Below, piece by piece: positions 54,668 through 63,042 of a DNA stretch of 64,000 nucleotides. How positions within the stretch are numbered: position 1 is the first letter of the stretch; each line of letters begins with the position of its first letter. The notes below the pieces were generated by a model, which made no database searches, was not told the origin of the DNA, and saw only the letters and a list, made by a program, of their open reading frames with translations. A program made the translations under genes and the position numbers. The DNA comes from Rhizobium sophorae. Lineage in GTDB: Bacteria > Pseudomonadota > Alphaproteobacteria > Rhizobiales > Rhizobiaceae. The DNA lies in assembly GCF_013087515.1 (NCBI RefSeq), contig NZ_JABFCN010000003.1, positions 186,001 to 250,000 on the forward strand, written 5' to 3'.

Positions 54668-55573
54668 CTAGTTTGTTGTCAGCCTGACATCTCTGCCTTT
54701 TGTCGCGCTGAGAACTTCGTGGAACGCGTTGAAGGCGCTGGGACGATCATTCTTGCGATAGACGAGCAGCGTCTCGACAGGGCCCAACTGATGGGTCTGG
54801 ACAGGCGTCGGCCAGTGCATGAGGTCAAGGACGGATCGCGGCATGACACCCGCCGTATTGCCGGTCGCTACGCTCGCCAGGATCGCGTGGTAGGAACCGA
54901 GCTCGCTCGTCGGCAGCGCGCTCGATTTACGCGCCCAGTTTTCGGCGATCCGGCGATAGGTGCAGCCGGGCTCTAGAGCAGCGAGCGATCCGACACGCAG
55001 GTCGGCGGCGGATTTGATGGAGGGATGCCCGGACGGCAACACGATCAACAGGTCCTCGACGAAGACCGGCTCGATCTCGAGTGCCTTGAGTTCGGCATCG
55101 AAGCTCGAGTCTTCCTCGCGCATCGTCTTCGGCGGGCGGGCAATCAGCGCGCAATCCAGCGCATCGGAGAGAACGTCGCGGGCAAGATCGCGGGACGCCC
55201 CCATCGTCAGATGAAGCGACACATCAGGCCACATCTGATTGAATTGCGTCAGCGCCGCCGGCAGCCTGCTTGCCGCCGTGCTCTCCATGGTGCCGACCCG
55301 CAATGTCCCCGATGGGGCGAGAGGCCGCACGGCCTGCCGCGCTTCGAGCGCAAGCGCCATAAGCCGGTTGGCATAGCCGAGAAACGTCTCACCCTCGCGT
55401 GTCAACGTCATCTTCTTGCCGTCACGGCTGAAAAGGGAAACGCCGAGGTCCTCCTCCAATTGCTGGATGCGCGTCGTCACATTTGACGGCACCCGCCCTA
55501 CGGCCTTCGCCGCTTTCGTAACGCTGCGGTCGCTGGCGACAGCGAGGAATATCTCGATCGATGAAAGGTCCAA
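54668..55573 (-). CDS. LysR family transcriptional regulator
   Basis: A 301-residue LysR-type regulator. The N-terminal winged HTH (SSIEIFLAVASDRSVTKAAK, PSNVTTRIQQLEEDLGVSLF) precedes the effector domain (GTLRVGTMESTAASRLP). It is transcribed towards the HPP-CBS gene, leaving a 56-base gap, so it may instead control the divergent small membrane protein. An AT-rich dyad lies upstream. Confidence 0.88.
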   Translation of the reverse strand: MDLSSIEIFLAVASDRSVTKAAKAVGRVPSNVTTRIQQLEEDLGVSLFSRDGKKMTLTREGETFLGYANRLMALALEARQAVRPLAPSGTLRVGTMESTAASRLPAALTQFNQMWPDVSLHLTMGASRDLARDVLSDALDCALIARPPKTMREEDSSFDAELKALEIEPVFVEDLLIVLPSGHPSIKSAADLRVGSLAALEPGCTYRRIAENWARKSSALPTSELGSYHAILASVATGNTAGVMPRSVLDLMHWPTPVQTHQLGPVETLLVYRKNDRPSAFNAFHEVLSATKGRDVRLTTN

Positions 55574-55607
55574 TGAAAGGATCTCGTTTCCGGAATTAAG
55601 ACGACAG

Positions 55608-55633
55608 ATAATTCTCTATATAGAAATCATTAT
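55608..55633. promoter_or_regulatory. AT-rich dyad upstream of LysR gene
   Basis: An AT-rich stretch with the inner arms TTCT and AGAA around CTATAT, and outer ATAAT/ATTAT. It lies 35 bases before the LysR start, where a T-N11-A type LysR site would be expected. Confidence 0.4.
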
Positions 55634-55840
55634 GCCATCTCAAGCCGGTTTCGGTATCGGACGAAAAAACGCGGGCCGGGTACCGGACAGGCAAGCAATT
55701 GCCGAAAAAAGGATCGCGACGCCGAGGAAATAGCCATGCAAGCCGCGGCATTGCCTCTGCAGGATAACGATTTTCAGGTTTGAGGCTGGCATGTGGTTTG
55801 CATCCGCAAGGCTATCTGCAGATCGATCGGCGACGACCTC

Positions 55841-56152
55841 ATGTTGCACCTTGTCTTGACTTGTCTTCTTCTGAGCATCGCTTCCGGCTTGAGCATGCGG
55901 CGTTTTCTTCTGCCGTATTTTTCAAGCGGCGATCTCGCGGAGAAATCCGCCCCTGTGACCATCGTCGCCAGCGCCGTCTTTCTGGCGGCAATCGCTTTCA
56001 CTGTCTCCGATCAGGATCTTTGGGCAAAATCCGTCATTCTGATGATCGGCCTTTCGCTGGCTGCCATGTTCGACGATGCGAGACCAAGGCTGACGATCGC
56101 TCTCTCCGCCGTCAGTTTGGCGGCCTATCTCGGGCTGCGTTCGATTAGCTGA
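55841..56152 (+). CDS. Small membrane protein
   Basis: A 103-residue protein with three or four hydrophobic segments (LHLVLTCLLLSIASGLS, APVTIVASAVFLAAIAF, SVILMIGLSLAAMF, ALSAVSLAAYLGL). The start at 55841 gives a membrane-anchored N-terminus; the frame is open from 55793. Divergent from the LysR gene, which may regulate it. Function unknown. Confidence 0.6.
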   Translation: MLHLVLTCLLLSIASGLSMRRFLLPYFSSGDLAEKSAPVTIVASAVFLAAIAFTVSDQDLWAKSVILMIGLSLAAMFDDARPRLTIALSAVSLAAYLGLRSIS

Positions 56153-56467
56153 GCCATCCAACCATCACAAAAGCAGATCAGTGGTGATTGAACACCGCAG
56201 CTCATCGCCGGTGTCCTAAGCCCGATCGAGGCGTTGTATCCGCCGGCGAAATCATTCGTCAACAGAGCCACATCTTACAACCTGAAACATCCCCCGACGG
56301 CGGAGAGGAAAGACTTCGCGCAATACGGGAAAATGATCTCCATTGAAGAATATTCCATCGCTGTTATTCTCCACAATAGAACATTTGCCGAGGCACGCCG
56401 GGATCGCAACAGCTCCCGTGCCGCACGGATGTTCGATGTGCCGGTATTGAGGAGGAGAGCGGCGATC
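56153..56467. other. Intergenic stretch before a small gene
   Basis: About 315 bases. A frame is open from 56234 into the following small gene, but its residues look non-coding, so I do not include it. No other structure seen. Confidence 0.4.
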
Positions 56468-56668
56468 ATGGGCAGCGACCCGGCAGGAAAAATCTGGTCG
56501 GAGTGGTATGCGTGGCACCCTGTCTTGCCGATCGATGACTCAGTGTTCTGGCTCGAGACCGTATATCGACGGGAAAGCCCGGAAGGTCTGTGGCAATATC
56601 GTTCGTTCCGGCCCGAATTTGAACGCCGGCAGGCTCTGACGGACATACCGGTCTGTCCGGGCGCTTAA
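56468..56668 (+). CDS. Small hypothetical protein (WYAWHPV type)
   Basis: A 66-residue, aromatic-rich protein (KIWSEWYAWHPVLPIDDSVF, WLETVYRRE, LWQYRSF). Similar short proteins with a WFAWRPV-like motif are known to me from proteobacteria and phages. AGGAGGAG lies about 11 bases upstream of the ATG. Function unknown. Confidence 0.5.
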   Translation: MGSDPAGKIWSEWYAWHPVLPIDDSVFWLETVYRRESPEGLWQYRSFRPEFERRQALTDIPVCPGA

Positions 56669-56699
56669 AACCCGACAATGATCGCCAGGTAGGTTTGCG

Positions 56700-57617
56700 T
56701 CAACCGAGTGCCTGGCTGACGAGCGCATAGGTCTTCGGCTCGGGCGCCACCGCGCGTCCGGCAACCGGAAGCCAGGGGCCACCCAGCGACATGGTCGTCA
56801 CGATATCGTAGACAGGAAGACCACAGCGGGAGAGGAAATCGGAAAAGGCTCCGCCCTGCTCGCGGGTGTCGAGGCGTAGGAACGCTCCTGCGTGCTCGGC
56901 AGCATGCGGGCGGACGACGGCGATCGCGTCTGCGTCACTGCGCGCCACCACGGGACCGATGACATGGCCGCGCCCGAACCGTCGGCACAGCGAGAACGCC
57001 TCGATCCGGCCGGCGCGGCTCAACACGATGCCCTTGGAATTTGCCATAAGCCGGGCCAGGAGCAGTTTGCGATCCGTGCCGAAGGCCACACAATCCAATT
57101 CGGCGATCGCTTCCAGATCGCCAGCCTCCACGGCCCGTATCACGGCACCGGACGGCGGCTCCACATCCGGCGGCAATATCGCTTCGCCATGGCATTGAAA
57201 GACCAGCGCCTCCCGAACAAAATTCAGGGACCGATAAAGGCGGCGCGCTGCGCGCGTCGCATTCAGCCCGAGGTTCCGCCCGGCGACCTGATTCAGCGCG
57301 TGGCCCATCAGCCATTGCCCGGCGCCATTGGTTTGAAGACGCGGCGAGGTGATGACCATACCGATCGTGGCAAATTGCGCGTCATAGGGAAACCACATCG
57401 CAGAGCCCAGGATGCGGCCGATTTCATCGATCGCCACGATGCCCTGGCCGAATTCCCGCAAGAACTGCCAGTCCTCACCACGATGCGGCCAGGCGACGGT
57501 CATCGACAGCGCATGCAACTTGTCGAGGGCAACGCTGTCGATCCCGGCGATATGCGTCTCGAAACTATCGACGAACCTGGATTCGGATGTCAGTTCACTC
57601 ACTCCCACCCCCTGCCG
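56700..57617 (-). CDS. GNAT family acetyltransferase with two GNAT-like domains
   Basis: About 305 residues. The N-terminal half is a GNAT acetyltransferase (WPHRGEDWQFLREFGQGIVAID, GMVITSPRLQTNGAGQWLMG as the acetyl-CoA loop). The C-terminal half is a second GNAT-like module (VEAGDLEAIAELDCVAFG, LCRRFGRGHVIGPVVARSDA). It is divergent from the deacetylase operon at 57938. The start is uncertain: ATG 57617 or GTG near 57605; the frame is open to 57743. Substrate unknown. Confidence 0.78.
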   Translation of the reverse strand, partial: RQGVGVSELTSESRFVDSFETHIAGIDSVALDKLHALSMTVAWPHRGEDWQFLREFGQGIVAIDEIGRILGSAMWFPYDAQFATIGMVITSPRLQTNGAGQWLMGHALNQVAGRNLGLNATRAARRLYRSLNFVREALVFQCHGEAILPPDVEPPSGAVIRAVEAGDLEAIAELDCVAFGTDRKLLLARLMANSKGIVLSRAGRIEAFSLCRRFGRGHVIGPVVARSDADAIAVVRPHAAEHAGAFLRLDTREQGGAFSDFLSRCGLPVYDIVTTMSLGGPWLPVAGRAVAPEPKTYALVSQALG

Positions 57618-57937
57618 CATTTTCTGGCCAAGTCTGCGCCCGGAAACTTCTCCGTCCAGACTAGAGCAGATCGTTCGATACAATTCACTGGTGAAGCCTG
57701 CGCAAACACAACAATCGACCAAATCTCGATGCGCTTTCGGCAAGTAACGCCTGCGGCTCCCTCTAGACTGATTGACAGATCCAGCGGCCGGAGTCGCTTT
57801 TCACTGTAAGAGCCCGGAAATGTCACCTCCCTCAGCCCGATTGCGAACACCTCTAACATCTCGCTGGGCCGCATTGTCGTTTCCGTCGGCGGCATGGGCG
57901 CCGTCTCGGCAGGCAGGGCATGCTTGTGAGGTCGCCG
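57618..57937. other. Promoter region of the deacetylase operon
   Basis: About 320 bases between the divergent GNAT and deacetylase genes. Minus-strand frames run through it but have no coding character. I found no clear operator. Confidence 0.45.
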
Positions 57938-59059
57938 ATGCAGGCAATTGAAATTCTCGAAAGGCTCGTCGGCTTCCCCTCCGTCGTCGGCACGCCGAAC
58001 GGCGAGATCGTGGCGTGGATCCGGCACTATCTGCAAAGCCACGGCGCTGTCGTCACGGAGCTTCCCGGCCCGGAGGGCGACCGGTCGAACCTCTTCGCGA
58101 CGATCGGCCCGAAGGAAACGCCGGGCTATATTCTCTCCGGCCATATGGACGTGGTCCCCGCCGCCGAAAGCGGCTGGACCAGCGATCCGTTCCGCCTGCG
58201 CGCCGAAGCGGACCGCCTCTACGGTCGCGGCGCCACCGACATGAAAGGTTTCCTGGCCGCCGTTCTCGCCGCCGTCCCAGCGCTTGCCGCCATGCCACTT
58301 CGCCAGCCCGTCCACCTTGCCTTTTCCTATGACGAGGAGGCCGGTTGCCGCGGCGTGCCGCACATGATCGCCCGCCTGCCGGAACTCTGCGTAACTCCGC
58401 TTGGCGCGATCATTGGCGAGCCGAGCGGCATGAGGGCGATCCGCGCCCACAAGGGCAAGGCCGCCGCCCGGCTGACGGTCAAGGGCCGGTCCGGCCATTC
58501 CTCGCGTCCGGACCAGGGACTGAACGCAATCCATGCCATCACCGATGTTCTGGCGCGCGCTCGCACCGAAGCCGAACGGCTTGCCTGCGGCCCGTTCGAG
58601 CATGTCTTCGAACCGCCCTACTCCTCCCTTCAGGTCGGCACGCTGAAGGGAGGCCAGGCGGTCAACATCATTCCCGACACCTGCGAGGCCGAGTTCGAGG
58701 CGCGGGCCATTTCCGGCGTCGATCCGGTCACACTATTTGCACCGCTGCGAGTGGCGGCCGAGGCGCTGTCGCCGCTCGGCTTTCAGGTGGAATGGCGCGA
58801 ACTCAGCGCCTATCCGGCACTTTCGCTGGCCGCCGACGCGCCGCTTGCGGCCCTGCTTGGCGAACTGACCGGCATCGAGCCGCTCGCCGCCGTGAGCTAC
58901 GGCACGGAGGCCGGGCTTTTCCAGCGCGCCGGCATCGATGCGATCATCTGCGGACCGGGCGACATCGGCCGCGCCCACAAGCCGGACGAATTCATCCTCG
59001 CCGGCGAGCTCCTGGCCTGCCAGGCGATGGTCGAGGCGCTTGGCCGCCGCTGCGCCTGA
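57938..59059 (+). CDS. M20 family deacetylase, ArgE/DapE type
   Basis: A 373-residue zinc-dependent amidohydrolase like acetylornithine deacetylase. It has the metal/catalytic set in [15 protein letters not shown] and [10 protein letters not shown] (His, Asp, Glu-Glu), and the dimerisation domain in the middle ([16 protein letters not shown]). The start at 57938 follows GAGG; 57920 is an in-frame alternative. First gene of a catabolic operon: it probably releases an amine or amino acid from an N-acyl compound for the dehydrogenases downstream. Confidence 0.85.
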   Translation: MQAIEILERLVGFPSVVGTPNGEIVAWIRHYLQSHGAVVTELPGPEGDRSNLFATIGPKETPGYILSGHMDVVPAAESGWTSDPFRLRAEADRLYGRGATDMKGFLAAVLAAVPALAAMPLRQPVHLAFSYDEEAGCRGVPHMIARLPELCVTPLGAIIGEPSGMRAIRAHKGKAAARLTVKGRSGHSSRPDQGLNAIHAITDVLARARTEAERLACGPFEHVFEPPYSSLQVGTLKGGQAVNIIPDTCEAEFEARAISGVDPVTLFAPLRVAAEALSPLGFQVEWRELSAYPALSLAADAPLAALLGELTGIEPLAAVSYGTEAGLFQRAGIDAIICGPGDIGRAHKPDEFILAGELLACQAMVEALGRRCA

Positions 59060-59085
59060 TGACATCGAGATCAAGGAGCCGACGC

Positions 59086-60009
59086 ATGACCTTTCTCTTC
59101 AATTCGGATGCGAAACGCGGCGCCATATTCGCGGAAGCCTTCGCGCGCGAACTGCCCGACATTGCCTTCTCCATGGATCCGAAGTCAGTCGAACCGGATG
59201 CCGTGCGCTACCTGATCACCTGGACCGTACCGCAGGATCTCGCCCGCTATCGCAATCTCGAAATCCTCTTTTCGATCGGCGCGGGCATCGACCAGTTCCG
59301 CATCGATGCCGTGCCGGTATCGGTCAAGGTCGTGCGCATGGTCGAGGACGGCATCATCAGGATGATGCAGGAATATGTGACGCTGGCCGTGCTTGCGCTC
59401 CATCGCGACCTACCGGCCTATCTCGACCAGCAGCGGCGCCGGACTTGGGAGGCGATCGCATCGGTGCAGGCCTCGGAGCGCCGCATCGGCGTGCTCGGCC
59501 TCGGCATGCTTGGCGGCGCAGTGCTCGAGCGGTTGCAGCCCTTCGGCTTTCCACTTTCGGGCTGGAGCCGCAACCCGCGCGAGATCGACGGCATCCGATG
59601 CCTGAGCGGCCGCGACGGCCTCGATATTCTGCTTGCAACCACCGACATTCTCGTCTGCCTGCTGCCGCTGACGGACGAGACGCGGGGCTTCCTGAATGCC
59701 AAGCTTTTCGCCGGACTGCCGGCCGGCGCCGCACTCGTCCATGTCGGCCGCGGCCCTCAGCTCGACCATCAGGCGCTCATTGGCGCGCTTGACGCCGGGC
59801 ATCTCTCCGGCGCCGTCGTCGACGTCACCGATCCGGAGCCGCTGCCTGCGGATCATGCCTTCTGGAGCCATCCGAAGATCTTGCTGACGCCGCATATTGC
59901 GAGCGTCACCCAAGCGGAAACCGCCGCGGCCGCCGTGATCGGCAATATTAAGCGGCATCAGGCGGGCCTCGATCCAATCGGCCTGATCGATCGCAGCCGC
60001 GGCTACTGA
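59086..60009 (+). CDS. D-isomer 2-hydroxyacid dehydrogenase, glyoxylate/hydroxypyruvate reductase A type
   Basis: A 307-residue reductase. The NAD(P)-binding motif [10 protein letters not shown] is in the middle, and the catalytic residues are visible in VHVGRG (Arg), [12 protein letters not shown] (Glu) and PHIASVT (His). AAGGAG precedes the ATG. It lies 26 bases after the deacetylase gene and 24 before the cupin gene. Confidence 0.87.
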   Translation: MTFLFNSDAKRGAIFAEAFARELPDIAFSMDPKSVEPDAVRYLITWTVPQDLARYRNLEILFSIGAGIDQFRIDAVPVSVKVVRMVEDGIIRMMQEYVTLAVLALHRDLPAYLDQQRRRTWEAIASVQASERRIGVLGLGMLGGAVLERLQPFGFPLSGWSRNPREIDGIRCLSGRDGLDILLATTDILVCLLPLTDETRGFLNAKLFAGLPAGAALVHVGRGPQLDHQALIGALDAGHLSGAVVDVTDPEPLPADHAFWSHPKILLTPHIASVTQAETAAAAVIGNIKRHQAGLDPIGLIDRSRGY

Positions 60010-60033
60010 GTTCTCAACCTAGGAAGCAAAATC

Positions 60034-60387
60034 ATGTCCCTCCTCAAGACGATCGACACCAACCCGACCTTCGCGCCCCGCGAGTCCGGCCCCCTCCCCG
60101 AGAGGCTGATCTCGGGCAATCCGGCCTTCAAGACCTGGGCGCAGGATGTCGCCCGCGGCGAGACTATTCATAGCGGCGTGTGGGAAGCGACACCCGGCGA
60201 GACGCGCTCGATCAAGGGGGAGACCTTCGAGTTCTGCCATATCCTGTCCGGCCTGGTCGAACTCACGCCGGAAGGCGGTGAACCGGTGACCTACAAGGCC
60301 GGCGACAGTTTCGTCATGAAGCCGGGTTTCGTTGGCATCTGGAAGACGATCGAAACGGTGCGCAAGATCTACGTCACCGTGACGTGA
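60034..60387 (+). CDS. Cupin domain protein
   Basis: A 117-residue single-domain cupin (beta-barrel) with the patterns GETFEFCHILSGLVELTPEG and AGDSFVMKPGFVG. Only some of the usual metal His residues are present (one His in the first motif). It may be a binding or isomerising subunit; function unknown. AGGAAGC precedes the ATG. Confidence 0.78.
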   Translation: MSLLKTIDTNPTFAPRESGPLPERLISGNPAFKTWAQDVARGETIHSGVWEATPGETRSIKGETFEFCHILSGLVELTPEGGEPVTYKAGDSFVMKPGFVGIWKTIETVRKIYVTVT

Positions 60388-60406
60388 CGCCGTAGATTTG
60401 ACTGCG

Positions 60407-60438
60407 GCAGCGGCGAAAACGCAATTTTTCGCCGCTGC
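60407..60438. other. Strong hairpin between cupin and aldehyde dehydrogenase genes
   Basis: A perfect 13-bp stem (GCAGCGGCGAAAA / TTTTCGCCGCTGC) with a six-base loop in the 123-base gap. The T tract is inside the stem and no T-rich tail follows, so it is probably an attenuator or mRNA-stability element rather than a full terminator. Confidence 0.6.
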
Positions 60439-60510
60439 GGCATCGCCGGTCGACGCATGCTGCTCGCCTTCCCCGGTTAGGCTTGCCTCAGCCCATCCCG
60501 AGGACATGCG

Positions 60511-61974
60511 ATGACACTCAGCTTCGATCCGAACACGATTTCCCTGCCCGTCGGACATTTCATCGGCGGTCGGCTGGTTTCGGCCGAAGCCGTCATCGAC
60601 ATGCATCGTCCATCCGACGGCAAGGCCTATGCCGGCTGCCCGCTAGCCGACGAAGCCCTGGTCGACCAGGCCGTCGAAGCCGCCAGAGAAACACTGAAGA
60701 CGAGCAACTGGGGTGGCGTGCGGCCGCGCGAGCGCACCGTGGCGTTGCAGCACTGGGCGAACCTGATCGAAGCCGAGGCGGAGACCCTCGCCAGGCTCGA
60801 AGCGCTCTCCTCGACACGTCCCGTTGGTCATCTTGTCGCCGGCGACATCGCCGTCACCGCTGAACAGATCCGTTTCTTTGCCGAATTCGCCGACAAGGAG
60901 GGCGGCGACCTCGTCCCGACCGACGACGCGAACTTCGGCATGATCATGACGGAACCCTATGGCGTCGTCGGCGCCATCACACCCTGGAATTTTCCCTTGT
61001 CCATGGCCGGCTGGAAGCTCGGCCCGGCGCTGGCGGCAGGCAATGCGGTGGTGCTGAAGCCATCGGAAATGACGCCGTTTTCGACGCTCTATCTCGCCGA
61101 ACTTTCGGTGCGGGCCGGCCTGCCGGCCGGTCTCGTCAACATCGTGCTCGGCGACGGCCCGACCACGGGAAATGCGATCACAGGACACCCCGGCATCTCC
61201 AAGGTCAGCTTCACCGGTTCGACTGCGGCCGGCGCGGCAATCATGACCAACATCGCCCGCACCGGCGTCAAGCCGATGACGCTCGAACTCGGCGGCAAGA
61301 GCCCGCAGCTGGTTTTCGCCGATGCCGATCTCGAGCTTGCGGCGGGCGCAATCGCCGGCAGCATTCTCTCCAACGCCGGTCAGGCCTGCGTTTGCGGCTC
61401 CCGCCTCATCGTCGAGGCGAAGGTGGCGGACGCGCTCGCAGCCGCTCTCGTCGAGAGGCTGGCGGCCATCCGCCCCGGCCCCACCTGGGACGAGGCGACC
61501 GATTATTCGCCCGTCATCTCCGAACGCCAGATCGCCCGCATGGACGGTATCATCCGCGCCGCGATCGACGGTGGCGCCGAATGCCTCACCGGTGGCCGCC
61601 GCCTCGACCGCGAAGGCTATTTCTACGCACCGACCCTGATTTCGGGGGTGACGGCAACATCGCCGGCGGTTCTCGAGGAGATCTTCGGACCGGTGCTGAC
61701 CATTCAGACCTTCGAGGACGAGGAGGAGGCGCTGAGCCTCGCCGACCATCCGGCCTATGGGCTCGCCGCCGGCCTCTTCACCCGCGACCTCTCGCGTGCC
61801 ATCCGCGTGACCCGCCGCCTCCAGGCCGGCACCGTCTGGGTCAACCGCTACGGCCGCTCGCGCGACCATATCCTGCCGACCGGCGGCTACAAGCAGTCCG
61901 GCATCGGCAAGGATCTCGGCCGCGATGCCTATCTCGCCAACCGCAAGAGCAAGAGTGTGCTCATCAGCCTGTGA
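60511..61974 (+). CDS. Aldehyde dehydrogenase (NAD(P)+)
   Basis: A 487-residue ALDH-superfamily enzyme with the catalytic residues in place: Asn in PWNFPLSMAGWK, Glu in LELGGKSPQLVF and Cys in NAGQACVCGSRL. Oxidises an aldehyde, perhaps a semialdehyde from amine or sugar-acid breakdown. It starts a tightly spaced block with the dehydrogenase that follows (9 bases). Confidence 0.9.
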   Translation: MTLSFDPNTISLPVGHFIGGRLVSAEAVIDMHRPSDGKAYAGCPLADEALVDQAVEAARETLKTSNWGGVRPRERTVALQHWANLIEAEAETLARLEALSSTRPVGHLVAGDIAVTAEQIRFFAEFADKEGGDLVPTDDANFGMIMTEPYGVVGAITPWNFPLSMAGWKLGPALAAGNAVVLKPSEMTPFSTLYLAELSVRAGLPAGLVNIVLGDGPTTGNAITGHPGISKVSFTGSTAAGAAIMTNIARTGVKPMTLELGGKSPQLVFADADLELAAGAIAGSILSNAGQACVCGSRLIVEAKVADALAAALVERLAAIRPGPTWDEATDYSPVISERQIARMDGIIRAAIDGGAECLTGGRRLDREGYFYAPTLISGVTATSPAVLEEIFGPVLTIQTFEDEEEALSLADHPAYGLAAGLFTRDLSRAIRVTRRLQAGTVWVNRYGRSRDHILPTGGYKQSGIGKDLGRDAYLANRKSKSVLISL

Positions 61975-61983
61975 GGATCTGCG

Positions 61984-63027
61984 ATGAAAACCTACAAGAT
62001 CGCCCTTCTGCCCGGAGACGGGATCGGCCGCGACGTGACGGCAGCAGCCTGGGCCGTGCTCGAAAAGGCAGCTCGCCTGAACGGATTTTCTCTTGACGCA
62101 ACCAGCTATCCCTGGTCCTGCGACTACTATCTGGAGAACGGCAGCATGATGCCCGCCGATGGCATCGAAACGCTCAGACCCTTCGACGCCATCTTGCTCG
62201 GCGCCGTCGGTTGGCCTCGCAAAGTACCGGATTCGGTGTCGCTGCACGGACTTCTGCTGCCGATCCGCAAGGCTTTCGTGCAATATGCCAATATCCGCCC
62301 GCACCGGCTGCTGCCGGGTGTGCAGGGGCCGCTGAGGGCTGACCGCTTCGATATCCTCTGCATTCGCGAAAATACCGAGGGCGAATATTCCGGCGCCGGT
62401 GGCCGCGTCCACCAGGGCACCGACAATGAGGTGGCGGTCGAGACCTCGATTTTCACCCGCACGGGGGTCGAGCGCATCCTGCGTTTCGGCTTCGAGCAGG
62501 CGCGGGCACGACGCGGCAAGCTTGCTTCGGTGACGAAGTCCAACGCCCAGAAATATTCGATGGTCTTCTGGGACGAAATCACCCAGAGGCTTTCAGCGGA
62601 ATATCCCGATGTCGAAGTGACCAGCTATCATATCGACGCCATGGCTGCCCGCATGGTCATGGCGCCGGATAGTCTCGACGTCGTGGTCGCCTCCAACCTG
62701 TTCGGCGACATCTTGACCGACCTCGGCGCCGCCATCCAGGGCGGGCTCGGCTTTGCAGCCTCCGCCAATATCAATCCCGATCGCTCGGCGCCATCGATGT
62801 TCGAACCGGTCCACGGCTCCGCGCCCGATATCGCTCATCTCGGCATCGCCAATCCGATCGCCGCCATCTGGTCGGGCGCGATGATGCTGGAGCATCTCGG
62901 AGAAACGGCTGCCGCTGCAAGGGTGATGGCATCAATCGAGGCGACGACGGCACGCGGCATCGGCGCAATTCCCGGCAAGGACAAGACCGACGCGATCCTC
63001 GCATCGGTGCTTTCGGCACTTGGCTGA
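61984..63027 (+). CDS. Isopropylmalate/tartrate-type dehydrogenase
   Basis: A 347-residue beta-decarboxylating dehydrogenase (IPMDH/TDH family). It begins IALLPGDGIGRDVTAAAW, has the tartrate-dehydrogenase-like LHGLLLPIRKAFVQYANIRP, the substrate-binding TEGEYSG, and the metal-binding Asp in NLFGDILTDLG. Acts on tartrate, malate or a related hydroxyacid; the exact substrate cannot be told. GAGGATC precedes the ATG. Confidence 0.85.
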   Translation: MKTYKIALLPGDGIGRDVTAAAWAVLEKAARLNGFSLDATSYPWSCDYYLENGSMMPADGIETLRPFDAILLGAVGWPRKVPDSVSLHGLLLPIRKAFVQYANIRPHRLLPGVQGPLRADRFDILCIRENTEGEYSGAGGRVHQGTDNEVAVETSIFTRTGVERILRFGFEQARARRGKLASVTKSNAQKYSMVFWDEITQRLSAEYPDVEVTSYHIDAMAARMVMAPDSLDVVVASNLFGDILTDLGAAIQGGLGFAASANINPDRSAPSMFEPVHGSAPDIAHLGIANPIAAIWSGAMMLEHLGETAAAARVMASIEATTARGIGAIPGKDKTDAILASVLSALG

Positions 63028-63042
63028 TCAATGGAGAACAGA

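Noticed and set aside
57599..58603. Minus-strand frame over the deacetylase promoter
   Set aside because: Mostly opposite the deacetylase gene and without domains. The part in the promoter region is too short to judge, so it is not called.
60371..60385. ACGTCAC-C-GTGACGT palindrome at the end of the cupin gene
   Set aside because: It lies within the last codons (Tyr-Val-Thr-Val-Thr and stop), so it may be coincidence; there is no other support.
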